DNA of 64,000 nucleotides from Orrella dioscoreae (GTDB taxonomy: Bacteria > Pseudomonadota > Gammaproteobacteria > Burkholderiales > Burkholderiaceae_B). This document shows, piece by piece, positions 8,763 through 18,439 of this stretch (position 1 is the stretch's first letter; each line of letters starts with the position of its first letter). The DNA is taken from assembly GCF_900089455.2 (NCBI RefSeq), contig NZ_LT907988.1, forward strand, positions 4,650,001 to 4,714,000. The letters run 5' to 3'. Under the pieces are notes generated by a model, which worked only from the letters and a program-made list of their open reading frames with translations, was not told the DNA's origin and made no database searches. The position numbers were made by a program, and so were the translations under genes.

Positions 8763-11027
8763 GTGCAGATATCCCCTCTCACGCCGTCCCCCGCCGCCCT
8801 GGCACCGTCCCGGCTCCGTTCCGCCCCCACGCCGCGACGCGGCGGACAGGTCCGTCGCCTGCTGCCCCTGCTGCTGGCGGTCACCTGGGGCAGCGCAGCC
8901 GGACAATCCTCCGCATCGGCAGACGCCAACGCTCCCCAGATGCTGGAGTCCATCACGGTCAACGCCTATCGCACGGCGGAAACCATCGGCGGCTCGACCA
9001 AGACGGATACTCCCCTGCTGGAAGTCCCCCAGTCGGTCTCGGTCATCGAGCGCGAGGAAATGGACGCGCGTGGCGTGAGCAATCTCAACGAGGCCACCCG
9101 ATATACCGCCGGCGTGCTGCCCGAAAGCCAGGGCATCGACAATCGCGTCGACGACCTGTACATCCGCGGTTTCGACGCCGGCAGCTTCGGCACCAACGTG
9201 ATGCTCGATGGCCTGCGCGCCCCCTCGGACAGTAATCTGAGCTGGAACCGCAGCTCGTTCAACACCTGGAACCTGGAACGGGTGGAGGTCCTGAAAGGAC
9301 CTTCCAGCGTGCTCTACGGCCAGCTCGCCCCCGGCGGCATGGTCAACCAGGTGAGCAAGACGCCCGAGGCGGGCCAGCTACAGACCCTGCGGTTCCAACT
9401 CGACGCGCATGGCCGGCATCAGACCGCGTTCGACCTGGGCGGTGACAGCGAGAATGAAAAGCTGCTGTGGCGGCTGGTCGGACTGTATGGCGACGGCGAC
9501 ACGCAGATCAAGCACACCGACCATCAGCAATGGTTCATCGCTCCCAGCGCGACCCTGCGCTTCAACGACAATCGCTCGCGCCTGACGCTGCTGGGCATGC
9601 TCCAGCGGGACCGGGGCGGCAGCACCTTCCAGTTCCTGCCTTACGAGGGAACGGTCATCCCGGCGGCCGACGGCTACCTCGACCATGACACGTTCCTGGG
9701 CGAGCCCGACTGGAACGTCTACAACCGTGATATCTGGACGGCTGGCTGGCAGTTCGAACACCAGTTCAACGACAACTGGAAATTCAACCAGAATGCCCGC
9801 CACACGCACGTCGATTCGCTCTACCGCGCCACCGTCGGCAACGGGGTGCGCGGCGCGCCGCTCACCCAGCTCAGGACGCTGGTCAACGGCCGCACCCTGA
9901 ACCGGCGCGCCGTGCAGGGCGAAGGCGACTCGGATGCGCAGACCCTCGACAACCGGATCGAAGGAAAATTCGCAACCGGCGCGGTGTCCCACACCCTCTT
10001 GACCGGCTTCGATTGGCAGAAGACCAACTGGACATTCCTGCGCAAGGCAGCACAGGTCTCGCCCACGGCCATTGCCATCGACATCTACAACCCCGTCTAT
10101 ACCCACTACGACTTCGCGCCGACGCTCGCGCCACAGATGTCCACGCGGGAAACCGACGAACAGGTGGGACTGTACCTGCAGGACCAGATGGCCCTCGGCA
10201 AGTGGCGTTTCACGCTGGGAGGACGCCAGGACTGGACCCGCATCGACACCCTCGACCGCCTGACCCAACGGCGCACGCTGACCAAGAACGACGCCTTCAC
10301 GGGCCGGGCGGGCGCCACCTATCTGTTCGACAACGGCCTGGCCCCCTATCTCAGCTACGCGGAATCGTTCCAGCCCACGGGCGGGCTCAAGCGCGATGGC
10401 AGCACCTTCAAGCCCGTGACCGGGACGCAGTGGGAGGCTGGCCTGAAGTATGAACCGCTGGGCAGCGACGGGATGATTACGCTCTCGACCTACGAACTGA
10501 ACCAGCAGAACGTACTGACCGCCGATCCCGAGAACCAGGGCGACGAAGCCTATCAGGTGCAGACCGGCAAGGTCCGGGTGCGCGGCGTCGAACTCGAAGG
10601 ACGCATCACGCCGATGCGCGGCTTGAGCGTCATTGGCGCCGTCACGCGCATGAGTTCCAAGGTGGTGCGCAACAACGACGGCTACACCGGCAATCGCATG
10701 ACGCGCGTGCCGGAATGGATGGGCGCGCTGTGGCTGGACTACACCGTCCAGGGCGGCCCGCTGGCCGGCCTGGGCATGGGCGGTGGCGTGCGCTATGTGG
10801 ACGAGACCTATGGCGACCTGGCCAACCACCTGCGCATCCCCTCCTACACACTGTTCGACGCCGCCCTGCGCTACGACGCGGGCAAGGTGGGCAACATGCG
10901 CCTGAACCTGGCGCTGAACGCCAGCAACCTGGCGGACAAGCGCTACGTGGCCACCTGCACGGCGGCGACCTCGTGCTATTACGGCACGGGCCGCAGCGTG
11001 ATGGCCACCGCCCGCCTGAGCTGGTAG
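8763..11027 (+). CDS. TonB-dependent siderophore receptor (FhuA/FhuE/FoxA type)
   Basis: An outer-membrane gated porin of 754 residues from a GTG at 8763, which has GAAGGA about 8 bases upstream; an ATG at 8727 is the alternative. It has a long signal region ending near GSAAG, a TonB-box-like LESITVNAYR, a plug domain (VPQSVSVIEREEMDARGV, then VLKGPSSVLYGQLAPGGMVN), a 22-strand barrel, and the C-terminal Trp of an outer-membrane protein (TARLSW). There is no N-terminal STN signalling domain, in keeping with control by an AraC protein instead of a surface-signalling sigma factor. The binding-protein gene begins 6 bases later. The ligand is unknown; the family takes hydroxamate and other ferric siderophores. 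Confidence 0.92.
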   Translation: MQISPLTPSPAALAPSRLRSAPTPRRGGQVRRLLPLLLAVTWGSAAGQSSASADANAPQMLESITVNAYRTAETIGGSTKTDTPLLEVPQSVSVIEREEMDARGVSNLNEATRYTAGVLPESQGIDNRVDDLYIRGFDAGSFGTNVMLDGLRAPSDSNLSWNRSSFNTWNLERVEVLKGPSSVLYGQLAPGGMVNQVSKTPEAGQLQTLRFQLDAHGRHQTAFDLGGDSENEKLLWRLVGLYGDGDTQIKHTDHQQWFIAPSATLRFNDNRSRLTLLGMLQRDRGGSTFQFLPYEGTVIPAADGYLDHDTFLGEPDWNVYNRDIWTAGWQFEHQFNDNWKFNQNARHTHVDSLYRATVGNGVRGAPLTQLRTLVNGRTLNRRAVQGEGDSDAQTLDNRIEGKFATGAVSHTLLTGFDWQKTNWTFLRKAAQVSPTAIAIDIYNPVYTHYDFAPTLAPQMSTRETDEQVGLYLQDQMALGKWRFTLGGRQDWTRIDTLDRLTQRRTLTKNDAFTGRAGATYLFDNGLAPYLSYAESFQPTGGLKRDGSTFKPVTGTQWEAGLKYEPLGSDGMITLSTYELNQQNVLTADPENQGDEAYQVQTGKVRVRGVELEGRITPMRGLSVIGAVTRMSSKVVRNNDGYTGNRMTRVPEWMGALWLDYTVQGGPLAGLGMGGGVRYVDETYGDLANHLRIPSYTLFDAALRYDAGKVGNMRLNLALNASNLADKRYVATCTAATSCYYGTGRSVMATARLSW

Positions 11028-11033
11028 GAACGC

Positions 11034-12005
11034 ATGCAGCCTGGCTTCCATCGCGCAAGGCGCCGCTTCCTGCTGTCGCTGGCGGCGCTGGGCGCAAGCC
11101 CCGTGCTGGCGCCCAGCCGTGTCCTCGGCGCCAGCCAACCCGAGGGGGGCTGGCCGCGCCGCTTCCAGAACGCCGACGGCACGGTGACCGAGCTGCCCGC
11201 CGCGCCTGCGCGCATCCTCTCCACCTCGGTCACGGCCACGGGAACGCTGCTGGCCATCGATGCGCCGGTGACCGCCAGCGCATCGGCAGCCAATGGCAAA
11301 TTCTTCTCCCAATGGGAAGCGACGGCCCGGGAACGCGGCGTGGAGAACATCTGGCCTGCCGGCCGCGTGGACCTGGAGGCGGTCTACGCCGTCTCGCCCG
11401 ACCTGATCGTCGTCTCCGCCACGGGGGCGGACTCCGCGCGCGACCATCTCGCGCGGTTACGCGCAGTGGCGCCCACCGTCGTGGTGGACTACGGCCGGCA
11501 GAGCTGGCAGGAGCTGGCACACGAACTGGGGCAGGCCACGGGGCTTGCGGCGCACGCCCAGCGCCGCATCACGGCATTCGACCGCCATGTCGCGGACATC
11601 AAGGGAAATCTGATCCTCCCGCGCGGCCAGGTGAACCTCATCAGTTACAACGGCCCAGGCGCCAGCAACCCCATCGCCACGCGCGGCGGCGTGCATGGGC
11701 AGCTCCTGCGCGCGCTGGGCTTCGACGTGGAGGCGCCGGACCCCCGCTGGCACGGCACGGCCGACCCATCGAGCGACTTCATCTGGGCGGCCTACGAGTT
11801 CCTGCCCGAGCTGCGTGCCGGTACCACTTTCCTGCTGCGCACGGACGACGCGGGCGTCGCCGAGATGCTGCGCGATCCCATGCTCGCCAACATGCCGTCG
11901 GTGCGCGCCGGGCAGGTCTACGCGCTGGGCCCGAACGCCTTCCGGATCGATTACTACAGCGCGACCGAGGTGGTGGACCGGATCCAGCGCCTGTTCGGGC
12001 GCTGA
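11034..12005 (+). CDS. Iron-chelate ABC transporter, periplasmic binding protein (FepB/FecB type)
   Basis: A 323-residue periplasmic siderophore-binding protein of cluster A-II. The N-terminus has a twin-arginine-like signal (ARRRFLLSLAALGASPVLA), so Tat export is possible. The fold shows the family pattern: RILSTSVTATGTLLAI near the start, VYAVSPDLIVVSAT, VAPTVVVDY, and NAFRIDYYSATEVVDRI at the end. It starts 6 bases after the receptor and is followed 28 bases later by the first permease, so the genes form one operon. It would collect the chelate brought in by the receptor. Confidence 0.9.
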   Translation: MQPGFHRARRRFLLSLAALGASPVLAPSRVLGASQPEGGWPRRFQNADGTVTELPAAPARILSTSVTATGTLLAIDAPVTASASAANGKFFSQWEATARERGVENIWPAGRVDLEAVYAVSPDLIVVSATGADSARDHLARLRAVAPTVVVDYGRQSWQELAHELGQATGLAAHAQRRITAFDRHVADIKGNLILPRGQVNLISYNGPGASNPIATRGGVHGQLLRALGFDVEAPDPRWHGTADPSSDFIWAAYEFLPELRAGTTFLLRTDDAGVAEMLRDPMLANMPSVRAGQVYALGPNAFRIDYYSATEVVDRIQRLFGR

Positions 12006-12033
12006 GCGGCCCACGCCCCGATTTCATCGAGAC

Positions 12034-13092
12034 ATGCAACACGCGACCCGACACGCCTCGTCTCCGTCTGGCATCAGCGGGAACCGAAACCGGGCACGCC
12101 GCCACCGCCTGCTCGCGCTGTCGATCGGCCTGACGGCGATCATGCCGCTGGCCATCGTGAGCCTCCTGGCAGGCGCGCGCGAACTGGAACTGTCTACCGC
12201 ATGGCGCGCCATCACCGCCTTCGATCCGTCCAACAACGATCATCTCTTGCTGTGGCACCTGAGAATGCCGCGCACCCTGCTCGCCATCGTCGCGGGTGCC
12301 GCCCTGGGGGCCGCAGGCATCCTGATGCAGGCGCTCACGCGCAACGTGCTGGCCGACCCCGGGCTGCTGGGCGTCAACGCCGGCGCGGCGCTCGCCATCG
12401 CTGGCGCCATCGCCGCCTTCGGCGTGACGCATCCCGCCGGACAGCTGGGCTTCGGCCTTGCCGGCGCGGCACTCGCCGCGACGATGGTTTACCTGCTCGG
12501 CGGCATCCGCCAGGCAGCCGAACCACTGCGCATGGTGCTCGCAGGCGCGGCCCTGTCCGCAGTCCTGCTCGCCGCCACGCAGATCATCACCGTCAACAGC
12601 GACAACGCCGTGTTCGACCAGTTTCGCCATTGGGCCGTGGGATCGTTGCAGGGGCGTGGACATGCAGTGCTGTGGCCAGCCGCGGCAGCGACGGCGCTTG
12701 GCCTGCTGATCGCGTTCGCCATGGCGCGGCGGCTGGACGCCGTCGCGCTGGGAACGGAACTGGGAACGGCCCTGGGTGCGCGTCCCGCACTGGTCTGGCA
12801 GGGATGCGCGACCGCAATCGTCCTGCTCGCCGGCGCGGCCACGGCCGCCGCGGGACCGATCGCATTCATCGGATTGGCCGCCCCCCATCTCGCCCGCCAT
12901 GCGGGGGGCGCGGACCACCGCTGGACGCTGCCGTTCGCCATGCTGGCCGCCGCACTGCTGGTTCTGGCCGCCGACATACTGGGACGCGTCATCGCGCGTC
13001 CTGGTGAAATTCCGGTGGGCATTCTGTCGGCGCTGATCGGCGGCCCCGTCTTCGTGGCGCTAGCCAGGCGGCAACGGCTGGGCCCGCGATGA
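12034..13092 (+). CDS. Iron-chelate ABC transporter permease 1 (FecCD family)
   Basis: A 352-residue inner-membrane permease with about nine or ten hydrophobic helices. Family motifs are LLLWHLRMPRTLLAIVAGAALGAAGILMQ (split here by its own helix breaks), RNVLADPGLLGVNAGAALA and PIAFIGLAAPHLARH. ATG 12034 is chosen as the first start after the preceding gene; it gives a basic, soluble N-terminus before the first helix. Its stop overlaps the next start as ATGA (13089-13092), so the two permeases are coupled and probably form a heterodimeric channel. Confidence 0.9.
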   Translation: MQHATRHASSPSGISGNRNRARRHRLLALSIGLTAIMPLAIVSLLAGARELELSTAWRAITAFDPSNNDHLLLWHLRMPRTLLAIVAGAALGAAGILMQALTRNVLADPGLLGVNAGAALAIAGAIAAFGVTHPAGQLGFGLAGAALAATMVYLLGGIRQAAEPLRMVLAGAALSAVLLAATQIITVNSDNAVFDQFRHWAVGSLQGRGHAVLWPAAAATALGLLIAFAMARRLDAVALGTELGTALGARPALVWQGCATAIVLLAGAATAAAGPIAFIGLAAPHLARHAGGADHRWTLPFAMLAAALLVLAADILGRVIARPGEIPVGILSALIGGPVFVALARRQRLGPR

Positions 13093-14171
13093 CGGCATTC
13101 GGCTCCCTGCGGCGCACGCGCCAGCCCGGACGACGCATCTGGCGGCTGGGCGCCCTCACCCTGTCCATCCAGCCCCGGGCGGTCATCGTCTGCATGGCGA
13201 TTGCTGCCGCCCTGCTGGTCCTGGCCGCGGCCTCTCTGAGCACCGGACGCACGGGCGTGGGCTTGGCCACCCTGCTGCAGGCGCTGGTCGATCCGCAGTC
13301 GGCCAGTCCAGGCACGAGGCTGGTCCTGGGCATTCGCCTTCCCCGTGTGCTGACAGCCTGTTTCGTGGGCGCGGCGCTGGGCGTTTCCGGGGCTGTGTTC
13401 CAGTCCATCACCCGCAACCCGCTGGGATCGCCCGACGTCATTGGCTTCACCACCGGCGCGGCCACGGGCGCCCTGCTGCAGATCGTGGTCCACGGCCAGA
13501 CGATGGCGGGCATCGCGCTGGGCGCGGGACTGGGCGGGCTGGCCACTTCGTTGCTCGTCTACCTCCTCTCTCTCAGGCGCGGGGCGGCCGCGGGCCAGCG
13601 CCTGGTGCTCGTGGGGATCGGGGTCGGCGCCATCCTCCACGCCTTCAACGGACTGATGCTGGTCAAGAGCGAACTGGACGACGCGGTAATGGGCAACCTG
13701 TGGCTGGCGGGGACGCTCAACGCGCGCAACTGGATGCACGCCGGGCTGGCGATGGCGGGCCTCGCGCTTTTCCTGCCCCCCATCCTTCTGGGGGCCCGCC
13801 GCCTCGGCATCATGGAGATGGGCGACGACACCGCCCGCCAGCTCGGGATTCCCGTGGAGCGCACGCGCCTGGCGATGGTGCTGTGCGCGGTCATACTGGC
13901 TGCCCTCGCCACCGGCGCGGCCGGTCCCATCGCCTTCATCGCGCTGGCCGCGCCGCAGCTCGCCCGGCGCCTTTGCGGCCCGGACGGCGTGCCGATCGTG
14001 GGCGCGGCGGTGACGGGCGCCTGCCTGCTGGTGGCCGCGGACCTCGTCAGCCAGCTGCACCTCATGGGCTTGAATCTGCCCGTGGGCAAGGTGACGGGCG
14101 TGCTTGGCGGGCTCTATCTCATCTGGCTGCTGACGGCCGCTCCCAGGCGCGGCGCGGGAGCCGCGCCATGA
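13089..14171 (+). CDS. Iron-chelate ABC transporter permease 2 (FecCD family)
   Basis: A 360-residue partner permease. Conserved parts are GIRLPRVLTACFVGAALGVS, FQSITRNPLGSPDVIGFTTG, GAAGPIAFIALAAPQLARRL and LPVGKVTGVLGGLYLIWLL near the end. It has about ten membrane segments. It overlaps the upstream permease and the downstream ATPase by four bases each (ATGA), a tightly coupled importer operon. Confidence 0.92.
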   Translation: MTAFGSLRRTRQPGRRIWRLGALTLSIQPRAVIVCMAIAAALLVLAAASLSTGRTGVGLATLLQALVDPQSASPGTRLVLGIRLPRVLTACFVGAALGVSGAVFQSITRNPLGSPDVIGFTTGAATGALLQIVVHGQTMAGIALGAGLGGLATSLLVYLLSLRRGAAAGQRLVLVGIGVGAILHAFNGLMLVKSELDDAVMGNLWLAGTLNARNWMHAGLAMAGLALFLPPILLGARRLGIMEMGDDTARQLGIPVERTRLAMVLCAVILAALATGAAGPIAFIALAAPQLARRLCGPDGVPIVGAAVTGACLLVAADLVSQLHLMGLNLPVGKVTGVLGGLYLIWLLTAAPRRGAGAAP

Positions 14172-14983
14172 CGCGGCAGCCGACCTGCGTGGAGAATACG
14201 ATGATTGCCGGCCTGGCGCTGGATCTTGCCTATGACGGCCGGTGCATCGCGAGCGGCCTGGACGTCGACATTCCGCGCGGTTGCATCACCGCGATCGTGG
14301 GGCCCAATGCCTGCGGCAAGTCGACGCTTCTGCGCGCCCTGTCACGGCTGCTCGCGCCGCACGCGGGACAGGTGATCCTGGATGGAAAGGATATCCGCCG
14401 CTATCGCGCGCGGGAACTGGCCCGCAAGCTCGGCCTGCTGCCGCAGTCCTGCCTGGCGCCTCCCGGCATCCGGGTCGCCGACCTCGTCGCGCGCGGCCGT
14501 TATCCGCACCTGAGCCCCGCCAGGCAATGGTCCGATGCGGACGAGGCCGCGCTCTGCCAAGCCATGGCGGACACCGGCGTCACTGATCTCGCGGAGCGAG
14601 CCGTGGATGATCTGTCTGGCGGCCAGCGCCAACGCGTCTGGCTCGCCATGGCGCTGGCCCAGCAAACCCCCGTCCTGCTGCTGGACGAGCCCACCACTTT
14701 CCTCGACATCGCCCACCAGCTGGACCTGCTGGCACTGTGCAGGAAACTCAACCGCGAGAACGGGCAAACCCTGGTGATGGTGCTGCACGACCTGAACCAG
14801 GCTGCCCGCTACGCGGATCGCCTCATTGCGATGCGCGCGGGCACGATCCTGGCCTCCGGCCCGCCTCGCGAGGTACTCACGCCAGCCCTCGTCGAACGCC
14901 TCTTTGGCATCCGCTGCATCGTGATGCCCGATCCGGTGGACGGCTCGCCCTTGGTGATCCCCCTGCACACGACCCCGGCCTGA
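14168..14983 (+). CDS. Iron-chelate ABC transporter ATPase (FecE/FepC type)
   Basis: A 271-residue ATPase that energises the two FecCD permeases. Walker A is GPNACGKST (a Cys where Gly is usual, as in several FepC proteins), the Q-loop is LGLLPQSCLAPPGI, the signature is LSGGQRQRVW, Walker B is PVLLLDEPTTFLDIA, and the H-loop is MVLHDLNQA. The start at 14168 overlaps the permease stop. A flavin-dependent monooxygenase gene follows 52 bases downstream with its own ribosome-binding site. Confidence 0.93.
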   Translation: MTRQPTCVENTMIAGLALDLAYDGRCIASGLDVDIPRGCITAIVGPNACGKSTLLRALSRLLAPHAGQVILDGKDIRRYRARELARKLGLLPQSCLAPPGIRVADLVARGRYPHLSPARQWSDADEAALCQAMADTGVTDLAERAVDDLSGGQRQRVWLAMALAQQTPVLLLDEPTTFLDIAHQLDLLALCRKLNRENGQTLVMVLHDLNQAARYADRLIAMRAGTILASGPPREVLTPALVERLFGIRCIVMPDPVDGSPLVIPLHTTPA

Positions 14984-15035
14984 GGCTTGCAGGCCAGCGC
15001 GCGTCCCTTTTCCTCATGTCTGATAGGAGCTCTCC

Positions 15036-16352
15036 ATGTCCCAACGGCCCCCGCTGTGCATCGGCCTGTCCCTCGCCATCACCTGGCTCACCGGCAACGG
15101 CTGGCGCCGGCCCGACAGCTGTGTGGAGGCCATCCACGCATCCAGCTTCTACACCGCCATCGCCCGGCGGGCGGAAGCAGCCTGCCTGGACTTCCTGTTC
15201 CGTCCCGACACGCTGTATCTCGACACGCGCGTGCTGGCGCGCTCCCCCGGCTTCAGCAGCCTGGATCCCACCGTCCTGCTTTCCGCCATCGCCGCCAGCA
15301 CCACGCGCATCGGCCTGGTCACGACAGCCGCGACCACCTTCAACCCGCCCTATGTCGTGGCCCGCCAGCTTCAGTCATTGGACTGGATCAGCCAGGGCCG
15401 CGCGGGCTGGAATGTCGTCACGGCCCTGGATGGCAACGGCAACTTCGGCGACGCGCCCATGCCTCCTTCCAAGGCGCGTTATGACAAGGCGCTCGAGTTC
15501 ACCGATGTCGTGCAGCGCCTGTGGCGCAGCTACCCCCGGGACGCCCTCGTGGTCGACCGCGCGACGGGAAGGTATGCCGACACCGCGCGCGTCCGCCCCA
15601 TCGACCATCGGGGCCCCTACTTCAGCGTGCAGGGTCCCTTGAACCTTCCCGCGCATGGCGCCGGCCGAATCCCGTTGTTCCAGGCTGGTGCGTCAGCCTG
15701 GGGGCGCGACTTCGCGGCACGCGTGGCCGACGCCGTTTTCGCGGCCGCGCCGGACCTGGACGCGTGCGCAGAACTGCGCCAGGACCTGCGCAGCCGCGCG
15801 GCGGCCCACGGCCGCCGGCCCGACGACATACGGGTCCTGCCCGGTTTGAGCCTGTACCTGGGTCGCACGGCAAGCGAAGCCCGCGACCTGTACGAAGCGA
15901 CGCACGCCGATACGGACCAGGCATGCCGGCTCGACTACCTAGCGCGCATGCTCGGCATCGACGTGCGCCAATTCGCGCCCGACCAACCGCTGACCCGCGC
16001 GATGCTGGGCGAACCCGTCACGACGCTGCGCAGCCAGACTCATGCGGATCTGCTGCGCCGGCTGGTCGAACGCGAGCAGCCAACGGTGCAGGAACTGCTG
16101 CGCCGCCCGGAGACCGGGGGCTCCGCGCATTGGCGCGTAGTGGGAACCGCCGACGATGCCCTGCGCGAGATCCTGGCGTGGGCGGATGCCGGGGCGGCCG
16201 ACGGCTTCATTGCCTTGCCGGGGGGATCGGCGGGGTCGCTGGACCTGTTCCTGGACGAACTCATGCCGAGGCTCGTCGCGCGCGGACGGTTCCGGCGGGA
16301 ATATGCCGGTGCAACCCTGGCCGCGCACCTGGGGATTCCACCGGAGAACTAG
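15036..16352 (+). CDS. LLM-class FMN-dependent monooxygenase (NtaA/SnaA/DszA-like)
   Basis: A 438-residue cytoplasmic flavin monooxygenase of the luciferase-like superfamily. The branch includes nitrilotriacetate, EDTA and dibenzothiophene-sulfone monooxygenases. Typical elements are LDFLFRPDTLYLD, LDPTVLLSAIAASTTRIGLVTTAATTF, PYVVARQLQSLDWISQGRAGWNVVTA, HRGPYFSVQGPLN and PLFQAGASAWGRDFAARVADAVF. TAGGAGC lies a few bases before ATG 15036. It needs FMNH2 from a separate reductase, which I do not see here. As the last gene of an iron-chelate uptake operon it may oxidise the imported ligand to release iron or supply carbon and nitrogen; that role is inference. Confidence 0.87.
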   Translation: MSQRPPLCIGLSLAITWLTGNGWRRPDSCVEAIHASSFYTAIARRAEAACLDFLFRPDTLYLDTRVLARSPGFSSLDPTVLLSAIAASTTRIGLVTTAATTFNPPYVVARQLQSLDWISQGRAGWNVVTALDGNGNFGDAPMPPSKARYDKALEFTDVVQRLWRSYPRDALVVDRATGRYADTARVRPIDHRGPYFSVQGPLNLPAHGAGRIPLFQAGASAWGRDFAARVADAVFAAAPDLDACAELRQDLRSRAAAHGRRPDDIRVLPGLSLYLGRTASEARDLYEATHADTDQACRLDYLARMLGIDVRQFAPDQPLTRAMLGEPVTTLRSQTHADLLRRLVEREQPTVQELLRRPETGGSAHWRVVGTADDALREILAWADAGAADGFIALPGGSAGSLDLFLDELMPRLVARGRFRREYAGATLAAHLGIPPEN

Positions 16353-16549
16353 GCGGCAGTCGGTGGCGCGGCCTTGCCCCCAAGGAGCTCTGCGCGCCGC
16401 ACCTTGCCCTCCCCGGGCGGGCCGCCCGCTGGCCCACCGGCATGGCTGCATCGCCCAGAAAGTGCGTGTAAACTACCGACGCCCGCAACGTATCCGCCGC
16501 CCTTTCCTGGCGCGCGCCGCTTGGCAGGCACCTGTTTCCCGCAAAGCAA
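16353..16549 (+). other. Intergenic region between monooxygenase and trp leader, 197 bp
   Basis: No gene is visible. The trp promoter should lie here. TAAACT at 16469-16474 is the best -10 candidate, but no good -35 stands 16-18 bases before it. Small GC inverted repeats (for example CCTTG-cccc-CAAGG near 16372) follow the monooxygenase stop and may act as its terminator, without a T-run. Confidence 0.3.
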
Positions 16550-16600
16550 ATGACCTTCAAGACCGTAACCCTCGCAGCCCAGTGGTGGCGCTTCCAATAG
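16550..16600 (+). CDS. trpL: trp operon leader peptide with tandem Trp codons
   Basis: A 16-residue reading frame, MTFKTVTLAAQWWRFQ, ends 226 bases before trpG. Two adjacent TGG codons sit at 16583-16588, close to the stop, as in classical Trp attenuator leaders. A perfect hairpin (CGCTTCC-aata-GGAAGCG, 16589-16606) overlaps the stop codon, the position expected for the pause hairpin. The peptide is too short to be found by size, but the combination of Trp codons, hairpin and position before trpGDC makes chance unlikely. Ribosome stalling here when charged tRNA-Trp is scarce would control the downstream genes. Confidence 0.75.
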   Translation: MTFKTVTLAAQWWRFQ

Positions 16601-16685
16601 GAAGCGGCATGTTGCTGCGGTCTCGGATCGCACCTTGTCGCCGTACCGGTAGACAAGGTCAGGTCAGACGGTTCACCGGCACGGC
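16589..16685 (+). promoter_or_regulatory. trp leader RNA with alternative stems
   Basis: Three stems can be drawn. The first is CGCTTCC/GGAAGCG (16589-16606). The second is ACCTTGTC/GACAAGGT (16632-16639 with 16652-16659). The third is a competing long stem, GCCGTACCGGT (16640-16650) with ACCGGCACGGC (16675-16685), with a single A-C mismatch. The second and third cannot both form fully. That resembles an attenuator switch, but no T-run follows any of them, so a classical intrinsic terminator is not visible. Confidence 0.5.
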
Positions 16686-16710
16686 GGCTCCCCAAAACGG
16701 AGAATGGCCG

Positions 16711-16809
16711 ATGTCCCTCACTCGATTCCCTTCCGACAGTCGTTCGCGCCGCCAGCCCGGCAGCGCAGGCACGCACGCGTCCTCCCTCGCCCGCGAACAA
16801 ATCCGCTAA
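16711..16809 (+). CDS. Short open frame between trp leader and trpG (doubtful)
   Basis: A 32-codon frame starting [20 protein letters not shown], with CGGAG about 10 bases before the ATG, ends 17 bases before trpG. Its composition is basic and low-complexity. It could be chance, a second leader, or a remnant of a gene once between leader and trpG. I recognise no family. Confidence 0.2.
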   Translation: MSLTRFPSDSRSRRQPGSAGTHASSLAREQIR

Positions 16810-16826
16810 ATCAACAGGCCAGACTC

Positions 16827-17396
<570 letters not shown>

Positions 17397-17403
17397 GTCC
17401 GCC

Positions 17404-18432
17404 ATGACGATCACGTTTTCCGAAGCCCTGACCCGCTGCATCGAACACCGCGAGATCTTCCACGACGAAATGCTGACCCTCATGCGCAGCCTGATGCGCG
17501 GCGAGGTCTCGCCCCAGCTGGCCAGCGCCCTGCTGATGGGCCTGCGGGTCAAGAAGGAAACCATCGGCGAGATCGCCGCGGCCGCCCAGGTCATGCGCGA
17601 GTTCGCCACGCCCGTGAACGTGCCCGATCCCGGCTCGCTGCTGGACATGTGCGGCACGGGCGGCGACGGCAGCAACACCTTCAACATCTCCACCACCGCC
17701 ATGTTCGTGGCCGCCGCCGCGGGCGTGCGCATCGCCAAGCACGGCGGCCGCAGTGCGTCCTCGTCCTCGGGCAGCGCCGACGTGCTGGAAGCCCTGGGCG
17801 CCAACCTGTCGCTCACGCCCGAGCAGGTGGCCGAATGCGTCCAGGAACTGGGCATCGGCTTCATGTTCGCGCCGGCCCACCACAGCGCCATGAAGAACGT
17901 CGCCGCGGTGCGCAAGGAACTGGGCGTGCGCACCCTCTTCAATATCCTGGGCCCGCTGACCAACCCCGCCGGCGCCGCCAACCAGCTGATGGGCGTGTTC
18001 CATCCCGACCTCGTCGGCATCCAGGTGCGCGTGCTGCAACGCCTGGGCGCCAAGCACGTGCTCATCGTGCACGGCAAGGACGGCATGGACGAAGCCTCGC
18101 TGGGCGCCGCCACGCTGGTGGGCGAACTGAAGGACGGCGACGTGCGCGAATATGAAATACACCCGGAGGATTTCGGCCTGACCATGGTGTCGAACCGTTC
18201 CATCCGCGTGGAAAACCGTGAACAATCCCGCGATCTGGTACTCGAAGCCCTGGAGAACGTGCCGGGCACCGCCCGCGACATCGTGACCTTCAACGCTGGC
18301 CTGGCCATCTATGCCGGCAACGCCGCCGACTCGATCGAGGACGGCCTGGCGCTGGCCCGCGAGACGCTGGCCAGCGGTGCCGCCCGCGCGAAACTCGAGG
18401 CATTCTGTGCCCACACCCGGACCTACCTCTAA
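17404..18432 (+). CDS. trpD: Anthranilate phosphoribosyltransferase
   Basis: A 342-residue enzyme that joins anthranilate and PRPP in tryptophan biosynthesis. The glycine-rich PRPP site is [18 protein letters not shown], followed by [21 protein letters not shown] and [19 protein letters not shown]. Length and start agree with the family. It is 7 bases after trpG and 7 bases before trpC, with overlapping control. Confidence 0.97.
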   Translation: MTITFSEALTRCIEHREIFHDEMLTLMRSLMRGEVSPQLASALLMGLRVKKETIGEIAAAAQVMREFATPVNVPDPGSLLDMCGTGGDGSNTFNISTTAMFVAAAAGVRIAKHGGRSASSSSGSADVLEALGANLSLTPEQVAECVQELGIGFMFAPAHHSAMKNVAAVRKELGVRTLFNILGPLTNPAGAANQLMGVFHPDLVGIQVRVLQRLGAKHVLIVHGKDGMDEASLGAATLVGELKDGDVREYEIHPEDFGLTMVSNRSIRVENREQSRDLVLEALENVPGTARDIVTFNAGLAIYAGNAADSIEDGLALARETLASGAARAKLEAFCAHTRTYL

Positions 18433-18439
18433 AGCCGAT

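Noticed and set aside
9378-11447. A 689-codon open frame on the minus strand
   Set aside because: It is antisense to the TonB receptor and binding protein; its composition is that of a high-GC shadow.
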